Positions 42,248-50,568 of a stretch of 64,000 bases of DNA are shown one piece after another. Positions within the stretch are counted from its first letter, which is position 1; each line of letters begins with the position of its first letter. Both the position numbers and the translations under genes were made by a program. This stretch comes from Ruminococcus flavefaciens AE3010. GTDB taxonomy: Bacteria; Bacillota; Clostridia; Oscillospirales; Ruminococcaceae. Under the pieces are notes generated by a model. That model ran no database searches. It worked only from the letters and a program-made list of their open reading frames with translations, and was not told the origin of the DNA. The DNA is taken from positions 328,501 through 392,500 of the forward strand of contig NZ_JAGT01000001.1 of assembly GCF_000526795.1 (NCBI RefSeq), given 5' to 3'.

Positions 42248-44947
42248 TTATCGTTTTTTTTTCAGCTTTGCCATTTTATAGATGAACAGCTCCAGTGAGA
42301 TGAGTGCGATAACTGCCGCACCTGCAATAAGACCTATCTTGAGGAGGCCGCTGCTGTCCTTGCTGTCTTTTTCCTCAGTCGTCTGCTTTTCTTTTGTGGT
42401 CTTGGCAGTTGTTTTCTCTGTTTTTGTCTTTTTTGACTTCGTGGTAGCTGCTTCGTCCTTGTCGGTCTTCTTTCCGTTTGAATGGGCAGTTATCACTATA
42501 CCCTCGTCAGTTGCCTCCTGAGCTGTGAAGCCTGCAAGCCATGCAAGAGAAGCGTTCCAGTTGATAGTACACTCATTTACAGACCAAGCCTCGATATTGT
42601 CAAGGTAGCACTTCTGCGGAGGTATCTCGCCTTTCTTCCAGCCTGAGCCCTGTACCCACGGGTCCTGCATACCTGAGTTTGGACCTCCGCACATTACTCC
42701 GTTTGGAGCCTTGGGGAATGTCTCGTCTATCTGCTTAGCCCAGTAGCGGTGGTGAGGATACTCTATAGCGTGAGTACCGTAGCCTGTAACATATGAATAG
42801 TCCATGGCGTTTCTGCCAAGGATATAGTCCATGCCGCCGATAGCGCCGTCGAGATAGGTATCTTCATTGGTGAGAAGATATGCATAAGCCATAACAATGG
42901 CGTTGTCGGTCACAAATGAGTTGGAGCCCCAGATGTAGCCCTCGTCACTGTCGTTGTAGCTGAGAGTACTCTGACCGTAAGGCACGCCGTAGCCCTGATT
43001 CTCTTCAAGGGAGATGAAGTGGTCGGCAGCCGAAACGATAGCCTCCTGTATTATCTCAGCATCGCCCTTGTCAAATTTCTCGGAATTGAGAGCAGCGCTT
43101 AGTGTAGCAAGACCGCCTGTGTTGCCCCAGTCGAAGCTGCCCACCGTGTCAACGCTTTCGCCGCCGCCGAGACTCTGAGGCATATCGAGGAAGAACTTGT
43201 TTTCTGCTGCCTCGTCGTAGTAGTCCTCGTCACCTGTGGTGATGAAGAGCTCCAGAGCAGCCCAGCAGAATTCGTCCTCAACGTCTGTATCGCCGTAAGC
43301 TCCGCCGCCTATGGACTCATCAAGAGGAGCGTACATATCGGGGTGCTTCTTTGCGGCCTCAAATGCGTTCTTTGCAGCTTCCAGACACTGATCAGCAAAA
43401 TCACTGTCGTAGTCTTTCCAGAGTCTTGCTGCCTGAGCGCCGCAGGCTGCAAGGTTGAGAGTAGCAGCAGTTGTAGGCGGCTTCACGATACGCTTCATAT
43501 CGTCGTCAGCAGGAGCGATTCCCAGAGCTGTCCACTTCTCGTCGTGAGCCTTGTGGTAAGCCATGCCCTTGTAGTCGCCGCTGTCAACTATCATTTTCAG
43601 CATCCATTCCATTTCCCAGCGCGTCTCGTCAAGAAGGTCGGGGACGCCGTTGGTATTTTCGGGAAGGAGCATAGTGCTGTCTGCATAGGCTTTATCGAAG
43701 CCGTACTTAACGGCTGTTTCGTACTGATTCTGCATGAGCCAGAGTGAGAAGCCGCCGTTTACGACGTATTTTCCGTGGTCGCCTGCGTCGTACCAGCCGC
43801 CTGTAACGTCAATGGAACCGCTGCTGCCGCTGTAGCCCCATGTCTGCTCGATCTCAGCCATATCCTTGGGGTGACCTGCTGCACGGGCAAGCTCGGAAGC
43901 ATCGCCCGAGGATATGAAATCACTCTCTATCTCTATACCGCTTCTGTTCTGATAGAAGTAGTTTAGGGAGTCATAAAGCAGGCTTGAATATATATCCGAA
44001 CCGCCTATAACGAAGTCACGGCTCTCGGAGCCGTCCTCGGCTTCGATGTGGTATGTACCTTCCTTGTTAAGCTCCGAGAAGTCGATAACATGTACCTCGT
44101 CGTCGGAGTCCTTGTCGTGGCCGAAAGGAGTGGACTTGCCTTCAAATACAGTCTTGCCTGAGTCATCGATGACCTCAAATTTGACAGGCTTTGAGGAATC
44201 GCTCAAAAGGGTAGCCTTTTTGGCTCTGTCGGGGAAATAGCACACCTGATTGGTAAGTATGCCTGCACGCTCCCAGACATCTGCCTCGGGGTAATCGTTA
44301 TCATCGCTTGTAAGGTCGATGAGAGACATATTGTCGAACTTTATCTCTGTGCCTGCGGGGAAGCAGTCGCCGTTGGTGTACTGACCGTCGCCGCCTAAAT
44401 GGAATGCCCATTCGGCAACGTCGAGGGACTTGTCGGCAGTGAATGTAACATCGACTTTTTTTGTCTCGTTCTTGCCTATCTGTATGCAGTCCCAAGTGCT
44501 GTTGAAGTCGGGACCGCCGTCAGCCATCATGTTGTGCCATATCTCAACGTCGCCGTCAAGATTGCCTATCTTTGTGTAGTATTTGCCGCTTTCGGACGGA
44601 GTTATCTCATAGGATACCTTGTACTTGTGTCCCGAGACTATTTTCAGTCCTCTGTGTCTGAACTGACAGTCCCAGCGATCCTCGCCGCCGCGGGAAGCTC
44701 CGCCGGGATTTACGATAGTAACGGTGTAAGCGCCTTTGTCGATCCTGAAGTCCATTTCGCCCGGAGCGGACTCTACAATGTGCCACGGGAGTCCCACTCC
44801 GTTTTCAAAGTCTGTCTGACCGAGCTGCTGACCTGCGTCCGCAGTGAGGGGAGCGAACTGTGTTCCGGCGGGGCATACAGCGCCCGCTGCAACAACGACA
44901 GCAGCAAGAGCCGAAACAGCTCTGCAAGCAGTTTTTTTCTTTTTCAT
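42248..44947 (-). CDS. membrane-anchored GH9 cellulase: CBM4-like - Ig - GH9 - TM
   Basis: 899 residues from ATG 44947, 8 bases after GGAGG; the frame back to 44980 is not needed. Parts: signal peptide (AVSALAAVVVAAGAVCPAG); CBM4/CBM9-like module (about 43-217; WHIVESAPGEMDF, KFDNMSLIDL); Ig-like CelD_N domain (about 240-320; LTNQVCYFPDRAKKATLLSD); GH9 (about 325-810; GGWYDAGDHGKYVVNGGF with the catalytic Asp pair, catalytic Glu in SVNECTINWNASL); Lys/Thr linker; C-terminal membrane helix (IGLIAGAAVIALISLELFIY) and KKKR. It has no dockerin, so unlike the other enzymes here it is fixed to the cell membrane. It should cut cellulose or cello-oligomers at the cell surface. Confidence 0.95.
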   Translation of the reverse strand: MKKKKTACRAVSALAAVVVAAGAVCPAGTQFAPLTADAGQQLGQTDFENGVGLPWHIVESAPGEMDFRIDKGAYTVTIVNPGGASRGGEDRWDCQFRHRGLKIVSGHKYKVSYEITPSESGKYYTKIGNLDGDVEIWHNMMADGGPDFNSTWDCIQIGKNETKKVDVTFTADKSLDVAEWAFHLGGDGQYTNGDCFPAGTEIKFDNMSLIDLTSDDNDYPEADVWERAGILTNQVCYFPDRAKKATLLSDSSKPVKFEVIDDSGKTVFEGKSTPFGHDKDSDDEVHVIDFSELNKEGTYHIEAEDGSESRDFVIGGSDIYSSLLYDSLNYFYQNRSGIEIESDFISSGDASELARAAGHPKDMAEIEQTWGYSGSSGSIDVTGGWYDAGDHGKYVVNGGFSLWLMQNQYETAVKYGFDKAYADSTMLLPENTNGVPDLLDETRWEMEWMLKMIVDSGDYKGMAYHKAHDEKWTALGIAPADDDMKRIVKPPTTAATLNLAACGAQAARLWKDYDSDFADQCLEAAKNAFEAAKKHPDMYAPLDESIGGGAYGDTDVEDEFCWAALELFITTGDEDYYDEAAENKFFLDMPQSLGGGESVDTVGSFDWGNTGGLATLSAALNSEKFDKGDAEIIQEAIVSAADHFISLEENQGYGVPYGQSTLSYNDSDEGYIWGSNSFVTDNAIVMAYAYLLTNEDTYLDGAIGGMDYILGRNAMDYSYVTGYGTHAIEYPHHRYWAKQIDETFPKAPNGVMCGGPNSGMQDPWVQGSGWKKGEIPPQKCYLDNIEAWSVNECTINWNASLAWLAGFTAQEATDEGIVITAHSNGKKTDKDEAATTKSKKTKTEKTTAKTTKEKQTTEEKDSKDSSGLLKIGLIAGAAVIALISLELFIYKMAKLKKKR

Positions 44948-45155
44948 GCCTGAAACCTCCGTTTTCTGTAATTTTTCCATTATATACTTTAATACTTTTT
45001 ATAAGCATTGTAAAGAAAAGCAAAGGAAAATTTACAAATTAGCCCCATAAAACGGCATTTTGCTCATAATAACAGCCTTTGCACAAAATATTTCGGCTAT
45101 TTAGACTATTTCCGCAAGATTTGCCCGAAAAGTCGTAAATAAGCAATTTGTAGAC

Positions 45156-45184
45156 TTGATTTCTTTGTTTTGATGTGATATAAT
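45156..45184 (+). promoter_or_regulatory. promoter of the guanylate kinase-like gene
   Basis: TTGATT (45156-45161) and TATAAT (45179-45184), 17-base spacer. Confidence 0.8.
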
Positions 45185-45233
45185 GTTTTTTGTATGGATT
45201 ATTCTGTGCTACTTTATTAACAGGAGTTATGGT

Positions 45234-45818
45234 ATGAACCATATTTTTTATATTATGGGAAAGAGCTCGTCGGGAAAGGATACTGTTTACAGCCGTATCC
45301 TCGAGGATATGGAGCTTGTTCCGATAGTTCTCTACACTACCCGTCCTATCCGCGCAGGTGAGCATGAGGGCATCGAATATCATTTTGTTGACGACGGCTG
45401 CTTTAATGCCATGAGGGACAGCGGTGAGGTCGTTGAATGGCGTACATACGATACAAAGTGCGGCAAGTGGACTTATTACACTGCAAAGGACAGTATCAGC
45501 ACCGATATGGGGGATCGTATCGGTATCGGTACCCTTGAGTCTTATGTTAAAATACGGGAGCATCTCGGCGATGAAGTACTGGTGCCTGTCTATATCGAAG
45601 TAGATGATGACATCAGGTTCCTGAGGGCTGTGGAGAGAGAAAAGCGTCAGTCCGCACCTAAGTATGCGGAGCTGTGCCGCAGGTTCCTTGCTGATAATGA
45701 GGACTTTTCGGAGGAAAAGCTCAGCGAAGCTGGGATTGATAAGCGATTTTCAAATAACGGCAGCCTCGAAGAGTGTCTGGCTGCTGTTAAAATGTATATA
45801 TCTGATTTTATGAAATGA
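45234..45818 (+). CDS. guanylate kinase-like P-loop NMP kinase
   Basis: 194 residues from ATG 45234, 7 bases after AGGAG. P-loop IMGKSSSGKDTVYSR (about 6-20). The GMP-binding segment is LYTTRPIRAGEHEGIEYHF, very like guanylate kinase. However the usual LDIDVQG stretch is replaced by IGIGTLESYVKIREHLGD, and the tail differs. It may be a true Gmk variant or a relative with another substrate. It lies before the sugar dehydratase gene with a 45-base gap and may be cotranscribed. Confidence 0.8.
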   Translation: MNHIFYIMGKSSSGKDTVYSRILEDMELVPIVLYTTRPIRAGEHEGIEYHFVDDGCFNAMRDSGEVVEWRTYDTKCGKWTYYTAKDSISTDMGDRIGIGTLESYVKIREHLGDEVLVPVYIEVDDDIRFLRAVEREKRQSAPKYAELCRRFLADNEDFSEEKLSEAGIDKRFSNNGSLEECLAAVKMYISDFMK

Positions 45819-45863
45819 TTTTTTTGGCTTTTCCGCATGGAAGCGGGATCAGGGAGGTTTATT

Positions 45864-47390
45864 GTGAGTTCGGAAATTAATTACTGTGAATGTGCAAAAA
45901 GGACTATGATAATCGGCGGCGGTGTATGCTGCGAGATGCTTCTCAATGAGATATTCAATGCTCAGAAGTCGCCGTATACCGAGGATAAATATTCTGCTAC
46001 GTTCAATCCTGTTTGTATTATCGACAACGACCCGAAAAAGATCGGCACCGAAATAATGGGTGTAAAGGTCGTGGGAAGAGAAGACGAAATTGTAAAGTAT
46101 GCAAAGGAATTTGAGATAGAACAGCTTATTCTTGCTATCCCGTCGCTTACATCTGACGAGCGCAAGGCTGTTATCGACATATGCAACGAGACAAAGCTGC
46201 CTCTTAAAATAGTACCGTTTATAGGTACTCTTATCCTTGACGATTCAGCTACACTTCTCGGACAGGTACATGACATCAAGGTCGAGGAGCTCCTTGGACG
46301 TGATCCAATCAAGTTCGATAATAAGGATATCAGGAATTTCATCAGCGGAAAGGTATGTATGGTAACAGGCGGCGGCGGAAGCATCGGCTCCGAGCTTGTA
46401 CGCCAGATAGCAAAGTACGGCCCTAAGAAGATCATCATCGTTGATATTTATGAGAACAACGCCTACGAGATACAGCAGGAGCTTGTCATGGAGTACGGCG
46501 AGAAGCTTGATCTTGTTACCCTTATTGCTTCTGTACGTGATTACTATCGTATGAACCAGATATTTGAGAGGTACAAGCCAGAGATCGTTTTCCATGCGGC
46601 TGCACACAAGCATGTTCCGCTTATGGAAGTTTCTCCCATGGAAGCAATAAAGAACAATGTGATCGGTACATTCAACGTTGCGACCCTTGCACAGTATCAT
46701 GATGTCAAGAAGTTTGTGATGATATCAACAGATAAGGCTGTAAACCCCACCAATGCCATGGGTGCTTCAAAGCGCTGCTGCGAGATGATTGTTCAGTACC
46801 TTTCACAGCAGCATGAGGGCAGGACAGAGTTTGTCACAACACGTTTCGGAAACGTTCTCGGTTCAAACGGCTCGGTAATACCGCTCTTCAAGAAGCAGAT
46901 AGAGCAGGGCAAGCCTGTAACTGTTACCCATGAGGATATAATACGTTACTTTATGACTATCCCCGAGGCTGTAAGCCTTGTAATGGAAGCAGCTGCCATT
47001 GCTCACGGCGGCGAGATATTCGTTCTTGATATGGGAAAGCCTGTCAAGATAGTTACTCTTGCAGAGAATCTTATCAGAATGTACGGCAAGGTGCCTTATA
47101 AAGATGTTCCAATAGTGTTCACAGGACTCCGTCCCGGTGAGAAGATAAAGGAAGAGCTCCTTATGGACGAGGAGGGACTAAAAAAGACCTCCAACAAGCT
47201 CATCTTTATCGGTAAGCAGATAGATATCGACGAGGAGCATTTTGCTTCACGCTTAAAGAAGCTTCGTGACGCTTCACAGCTCAACGATGAAGAAGTCGCA
47301 ATAACAGCTCTCCACGAGATGGTGCCTACCTTCATCACACCCGAGGAATTCAACAAGATGCAGGCGGAGAAAAACGCTGTAACAAAATAA
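45864..47390 (+). CDS. nucleotide-sugar 4,6-dehydratase/epimerase, CapD/PglF family, lacking membrane segments
   Basis: 508 residues from GTG 45864, 6 bases after GGGAGG; ATG 45837 upstream has no such site. The N-terminal Rossmann-like part (about 10-140; MIIGGGVCCEMLL, FNPVCIIDNDPKKIGTEIMG) is followed by an SDR domain (about 150-450): VCMVTGGGGSIGSELVRQI for NAD(P), then FHAAAHKHVPLME, and the active-site region ISTDKAVNPTNAMGASKR. PglF/WbpM/CapD relatives make UDP-4-keto-6-deoxy sugars for surface glycans and usually start with four membrane helices, which are absent here. Likely role: surface polysaccharide or glycoprotein sugars. Confidence 0.92.
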   Translation: MSSEINYCECAKRTMIIGGGVCCEMLLNEIFNAQKSPYTEDKYSATFNPVCIIDNDPKKIGTEIMGVKVVGREDEIVKYAKEFEIEQLILAIPSLTSDERKAVIDICNETKLPLKIVPFIGTLILDDSATLLGQVHDIKVEELLGRDPIKFDNKDIRNFISGKVCMVTGGGGSIGSELVRQIAKYGPKKIIIVDIYENNAYEIQQELVMEYGEKLDLVTLIASVRDYYRMNQIFERYKPEIVFHAAAHKHVPLMEVSPMEAIKNNVIGTFNVATLAQYHDVKKFVMISTDKAVNPTNAMGASKRCCEMIVQYLSQQHEGRTEFVTTRFGNVLGSNGSVIPLFKKQIEQGKPVTVTHEDIIRYFMTIPEAVSLVMEAAAIAHGGEIFVLDMGKPVKIVTLAENLIRMYGKVPYKDVPIVFTGLRPGEKIKEELLMDEEGLKKTSNKLIFIGKQIDIDEEHFASRLKKLRDASQLNDEEVAITALHEMVPTFITPEEFNKMQAEKNAVTK

Positions 47391-47396
47391 GAGTTT

Positions 47397-47433
47397 AAAC
47401 AGCATTAAAGCAGTCGCTTTGGTGCTGTTTTTG
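47397..47433 (+). terminator. terminator after the nucleotide-sugar dehydratase gene
   Basis: Stem AAACAGCA...TGCTGTTT with an inner AAAGC/GCTTT helix, then T run. Confidence 0.82.
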
Positions 47434-47472
47434 CGTTAATATGAAGTTATTTGTAAATTTTTTATGCCTTTC

Positions 47473-47501
47473 TTGCTATTTCATAATTTATATGTTATAC
47501 T
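47473..47501 (+). promoter_or_regulatory. promoter of the mscS gene
   Basis: TTGCTA (47473-47478) and TATACT (47496-47501), 17-base spacer. Confidence 0.7.
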
Positions 47502-47537
47502 ATTTTATAAGTAATCATTTTTGGAGTTGATGATGTT

Positions 47538-48458
47538 TTGACAGGTTTATACAGCCTAACGGAGGAAGCCTCGGAGGTCATTGCCTCAGAAGCTGCCGAG
47601 GAGACAACAGGTGAAGTAATAGGCAGCATACAGGAATCCGTGGAAGAGACCTCGGGACTTATCGGCGACGCCTTAGGTTACGTACAGAGAGCGCTTCCCA
47701 CAGTGATAATAGCTCTTGTTATATTTATTGTCGGCATACTTATTTCCAAGCTTATTGCAAAGTTGGTAGGCAAGGCGGTAACGAAGTCAAACGTAAACGG
47801 CGCTGCAAAGAGCTTTCTTGTATCCCTTATCAAGATAATCCTTTATATAGCAGTCATAATCATGGCTCTGTCGGTGCTGAAAGTGCCTATGTCCTCAATA
47901 ATCACCATACTTGGTGCAGCAGGACTTGCTATCAGCCTTGCCCTGCAAAACTGCCTTTCCAATCTCAGCGGCGGATTCATCATACTTTTCACCAAGCCCT
48001 TTACTGCTGGAGATATAATCGAGCTTGACGAATCAGTTGGAACAGTCCGTGATATAGGCATTTTCTACACAAAGATAATAACCTTTGACAACAAGACCGT
48101 GTTTATCCCGAACGGCAAGGTCACAGAGGCTAAGATAGTCAATTATACGGAAACTCCCACAAGGCGTATCGACCTCAGCTTCGATATCAGCTACAGCGCA
48201 GATTTCGGGAAAGCCCGCGAGGTCATTCTCGGTATCATAGCTCAGGAGAAGCTTATACTGAAAACTCCTGAGCCGATAGTGCGTATGAGCTCGCATAACA
48301 ACAGCTCCGTATCCATTGATGTCCTTGTATGGGTTAACAATGCTGACTATCTCACGGAGCGCTACAATATGACGGAAGCAGTAAAGGCTGCCTTTGATGA
48401 CAGCGGTATCGAGATACCGTTCCCACAGCTTGATATTCATGTAAAGGATAAGATTTGA
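47538..48458 (+). CDS. MscS-family small-conductance mechanosensitive channel
   Basis: 306 residues. TTG at 47538 is the best start (GGAG about 11 bases upstream; nearby ATGs stop at once). Acidic N-terminus, then three membrane segments (VIIALVIFIVGILISKLI, IILYIAVIIMALSVL, and the pore helix region ILGAAGLAISLALQNCLSNL with the Gly/Ala pattern of TM3), then the beta domain (FTKPFTAGDIIELDESVGTV, FIPNGKV) and the C-terminal domain. It releases solutes on osmotic downshock. The next gene overlaps the stop by 1 base (TGATG). Confidence 0.95.
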   Translation: MTGLYSLTEEASEVIASEAAEETTGEVIGSIQESVEETSGLIGDALGYVQRALPTVIIALVIFIVGILISKLIAKLVGKAVTKSNVNGAAKSFLVSLIKIILYIAVIIMALSVLKVPMSSIITILGAAGLAISLALQNCLSNLSGGFIILFTKPFTAGDIIELDESVGTVRDIGIFYTKIITFDNKTVFIPNGKVTEAKIVNYTETPTRRIDLSFDISYSADFGKAREVILGIIAQEKLILKTPEPIVRMSSHNNSSVSIDVLVWVNNADYLTERYNMTEAVKAAFDDSGIEIPFPQLDIHVKDKI

Positions 48459-49321
48459 TGGCTGAAAAAAAGCAGAACAAAGCGCCTGCCAGGAAAGCAG
48501 AGAAAAAATCCCGTTTATGGCTTTGGATACTTATATTTCTCGGAGTATGGTGGTTCAGCAACTATACGCTGAAGATCACCGAGACAGAGCTCGAAACTAC
48601 AAAGGTGAGTTCTCCCGTGCGTATTGCGGTCATAAGCGATCTGCACGCCACAAAGCACGGCATAAAGAACAGCACTATCGTTCAGAGCGTGACTGATGCT
48701 TCTCCGGATATTGTGTTTATCCTCGGTGATATGTACACAAGAAAAAGCGAGTGGGACCTGATACAGAAGCCCATTGACCTGACAGCGGATATCGTATCGG
48801 CAGGCTATCAGGTTTACTGTGTTACAGGCGAACACGATACCGATGAACGCTACGTATCCGAGCTGCAAAAGGCAGGAGCACACGTTCTGAGCTATGACGA
48901 GGAGACTGTAGACGTTAATGGCAGCAGGCTCCATATCATGGGTATAGACAATGTTTACTACAGTCCTACGTTTGACCTGAGCACGGCTTTCGCACTTGAC
49001 GAGAGCAGCTATAATATTCTTCTTGCACATATCCCGAATTACGATAAGTTCGCAGATTTCAGAGCAGATCTGACGCTGTGCGGAGATACTCACGGAGAAA
49101 TGGCGCAGCTCCCATTCGGAGCAGGTCCGCTGTATTGCTCCGAGAAAAAACAATGGTTCCCGAAGCTTCTTCACAAGGAGCAGAAGATATATGACAAAGG
49201 CTTTTTTGACTATGAGGGCGGAACGATGTTCATAACCTCGGGTATAGGAGTTTATCCTGCGCCTGTGCGTTTCTGCAACCGTCCCGAGGTAGTCATTATG
49301 GATATCAGACCAAAGGGGTGA
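48458..49321 (+). CDS. metallophosphoesterase, YkuE-like, with altered metal motifs
   Basis: 287 residues from ATG 48458, which overlaps the MscS stop by 1 base. A basic N-terminus and one membrane anchor (LWLWILIFLGVWWFS) place the enzyme outside or at the membrane. Motifs: VISDLHATKHG (DxH), FILGDMY (GD), TGEHDTDE (normally GNH), LLAHIPNYDKF (H) and LCGDTHGE (normally GHTH). Two usual metal ligands, Asn and His, are thus Glu and Asp. Relatives cleave phosphate mono- or diesters, such as UDP-diacylglucosamine. Altered metal choice or lost activity is possible. Confidence 0.88.
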   Translation: MAEKKQNKAPARKAEKKSRLWLWILIFLGVWWFSNYTLKITETELETTKVSSPVRIAVISDLHATKHGIKNSTIVQSVTDASPDIVFILGDMYTRKSEWDLIQKPIDLTADIVSAGYQVYCVTGEHDTDERYVSELQKAGAHVLSYDEETVDVNGSRLHIMGIDNVYYSPTFDLSTAFALDESSYNILLAHIPNYDKFADFRADLTLCGDTHGEMAQLPFGAGPLYCSEKKQWFPKLLHKEQKIYDKGFFDYEGGTMFITSGIGVYPAPVRFCNRPEVVIMDIRPKG

Positions 49322-49326
49322 AACAT

Positions 49327-50568
49327 ATGAGTAAGATCACAGATATTGCCGTTATAGGGGGCGGCGCATCAGGACTTGCAGCAGCGATCGAAGCAAAAAA
49401 CGTAATGCCTAAGGCAAGGGTAGTTATCCTTGAAAAGCTTGACCGTGTCGGCAAGAAGCTTCTTGCTACAGGCAACGGCAGATGCAATCTCAGCAACATG
49501 GATATGGGCTCTCACCACTATCACGGCAGCGTAAAGAACATTATGCGAATTATCAACGGTACGCCCACAGCCAAGGAATTTTTCGGCAGTATCGGTGTTG
49601 TGTGCTCTGCGGATTCAAAGGGCAGGATATACCCCCGCAGCAACAGTGCGGCAACTGTTCTCAATGCATTACGTCTCCGTGCACAGGAGCTTGGCATCGT
49701 TGAGCGGTGCGGCTTTGAGGCGAACTTTATCGAGAGCACTCCCGACTGCTTTAAGATATCGAACTCAAAAGGCGAGAAGTATCCCTGCAAGCGTGTTATC
49801 GTAGCGGCAGGCGGCTATGCTGCTCCTCAGTTCGGTACTGACGGAAGTGTAATAAGGCTTCTTCGCAGCAACGGCTGTCACACCACAAAGATATGCCCTG
49901 CTGTAGCGCCTCTGAGGGTACGCCCCGAGCTTCTGAAAGGTCTCAAGGGAGTACGTGCAAAGGGCAGAGTCATGGCACTTTCCGCTGGCAGGATACTCAA
50001 AGAGGAAACCGGCGAGATACAGTTCACAGAGAGCGCTCTGTCGGGTATCTGCGTATTCAATATGGCTCATCTCATATCTCAGTACGACGGCAAGCTGACT
50101 CTGCGTCTTGACCTTGCGTCGGACATGGACATGGAGCAGCTCATAGGCTATCTACGTATCATACAGTATCAGCGCGGCCGCTGCACCTTAGAGGAGCTCC
50201 TCACGGGACTTTTTGTCCGCAATCTGGCGTTCTATCTGACAAAACGGGCTCTCGGAAAGCCTCTTACCGAGTCTATCTCGGCTCTTAAAGAAGCTGACCT
50301 GCGTCAGATAGCTCAGCTCATAAAGAATCTTGACTTTGAAGTTCTGGGAAGCGCGCCGTGGAAAGAAGCGCAGGTGACCTCAGGCGGCATAAGCGGCGAA
50401 TGTGTTGACGAGCAGCTCCAGTTGAGAGGTGCAAAGGGCATATTCCTCTGCGGCGAGATACTTGACGTTGACGGAGACTGCGGCGGCTACAATCTCCAGT
50501 GGGCGTGGTCATCAGGCATTATGGCTGGACGCTGCTGTGCAAATTCACTGAGAGGAGCACTCTTATGA
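49327..50568 (+). CDS. FAD-dependent HI0933/BaiN-family flavoprotein
   Basis: 413 residues from ATG 49327 with AGGGG upstream; a GTG at 49318 is in frame but poorly placed. N-terminal dinucleotide motif IAVIGGGASGLAAAIEA. Family patterns include LEKLDRVGKKLLATGNGRCN, TSGGISGECV and the C-terminal GEILDVDGDCGGYNLQWAWS. Members are FAD oxidoreductases of mostly unknown substrate; BaiN acts on bile-acid intermediates. The stop overlaps the next flavoprotein gene by 4 bases (ATGA). Confidence 0.93.
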   Translation: MSKITDIAVIGGGASGLAAAIEAKNVMPKARVVILEKLDRVGKKLLATGNGRCNLSNMDMGSHHYHGSVKNIMRIINGTPTAKEFFGSIGVVCSADSKGRIYPRSNSAATVLNALRLRAQELGIVERCGFEANFIESTPDCFKISNSKGEKYPCKRVIVAAGGYAAPQFGTDGSVIRLLRSNGCHTTKICPAVAPLRVRPELLKGLKGVRAKGRVMALSAGRILKEETGEIQFTESALSGICVFNMAHLISQYDGKLTLRLDLASDMDMEQLIGYLRIIQYQRGRCTLEELLTGLFVRNLAFYLTKRALGKPLTESISALKEADLRQIAQLIKNLDFEVLGSAPWKEAQVTSGGISGECVDEQLQLRGAKGIFLCGEILDVDGDCGGYNLQWAWSSGIMAGRCCANSLRGALL

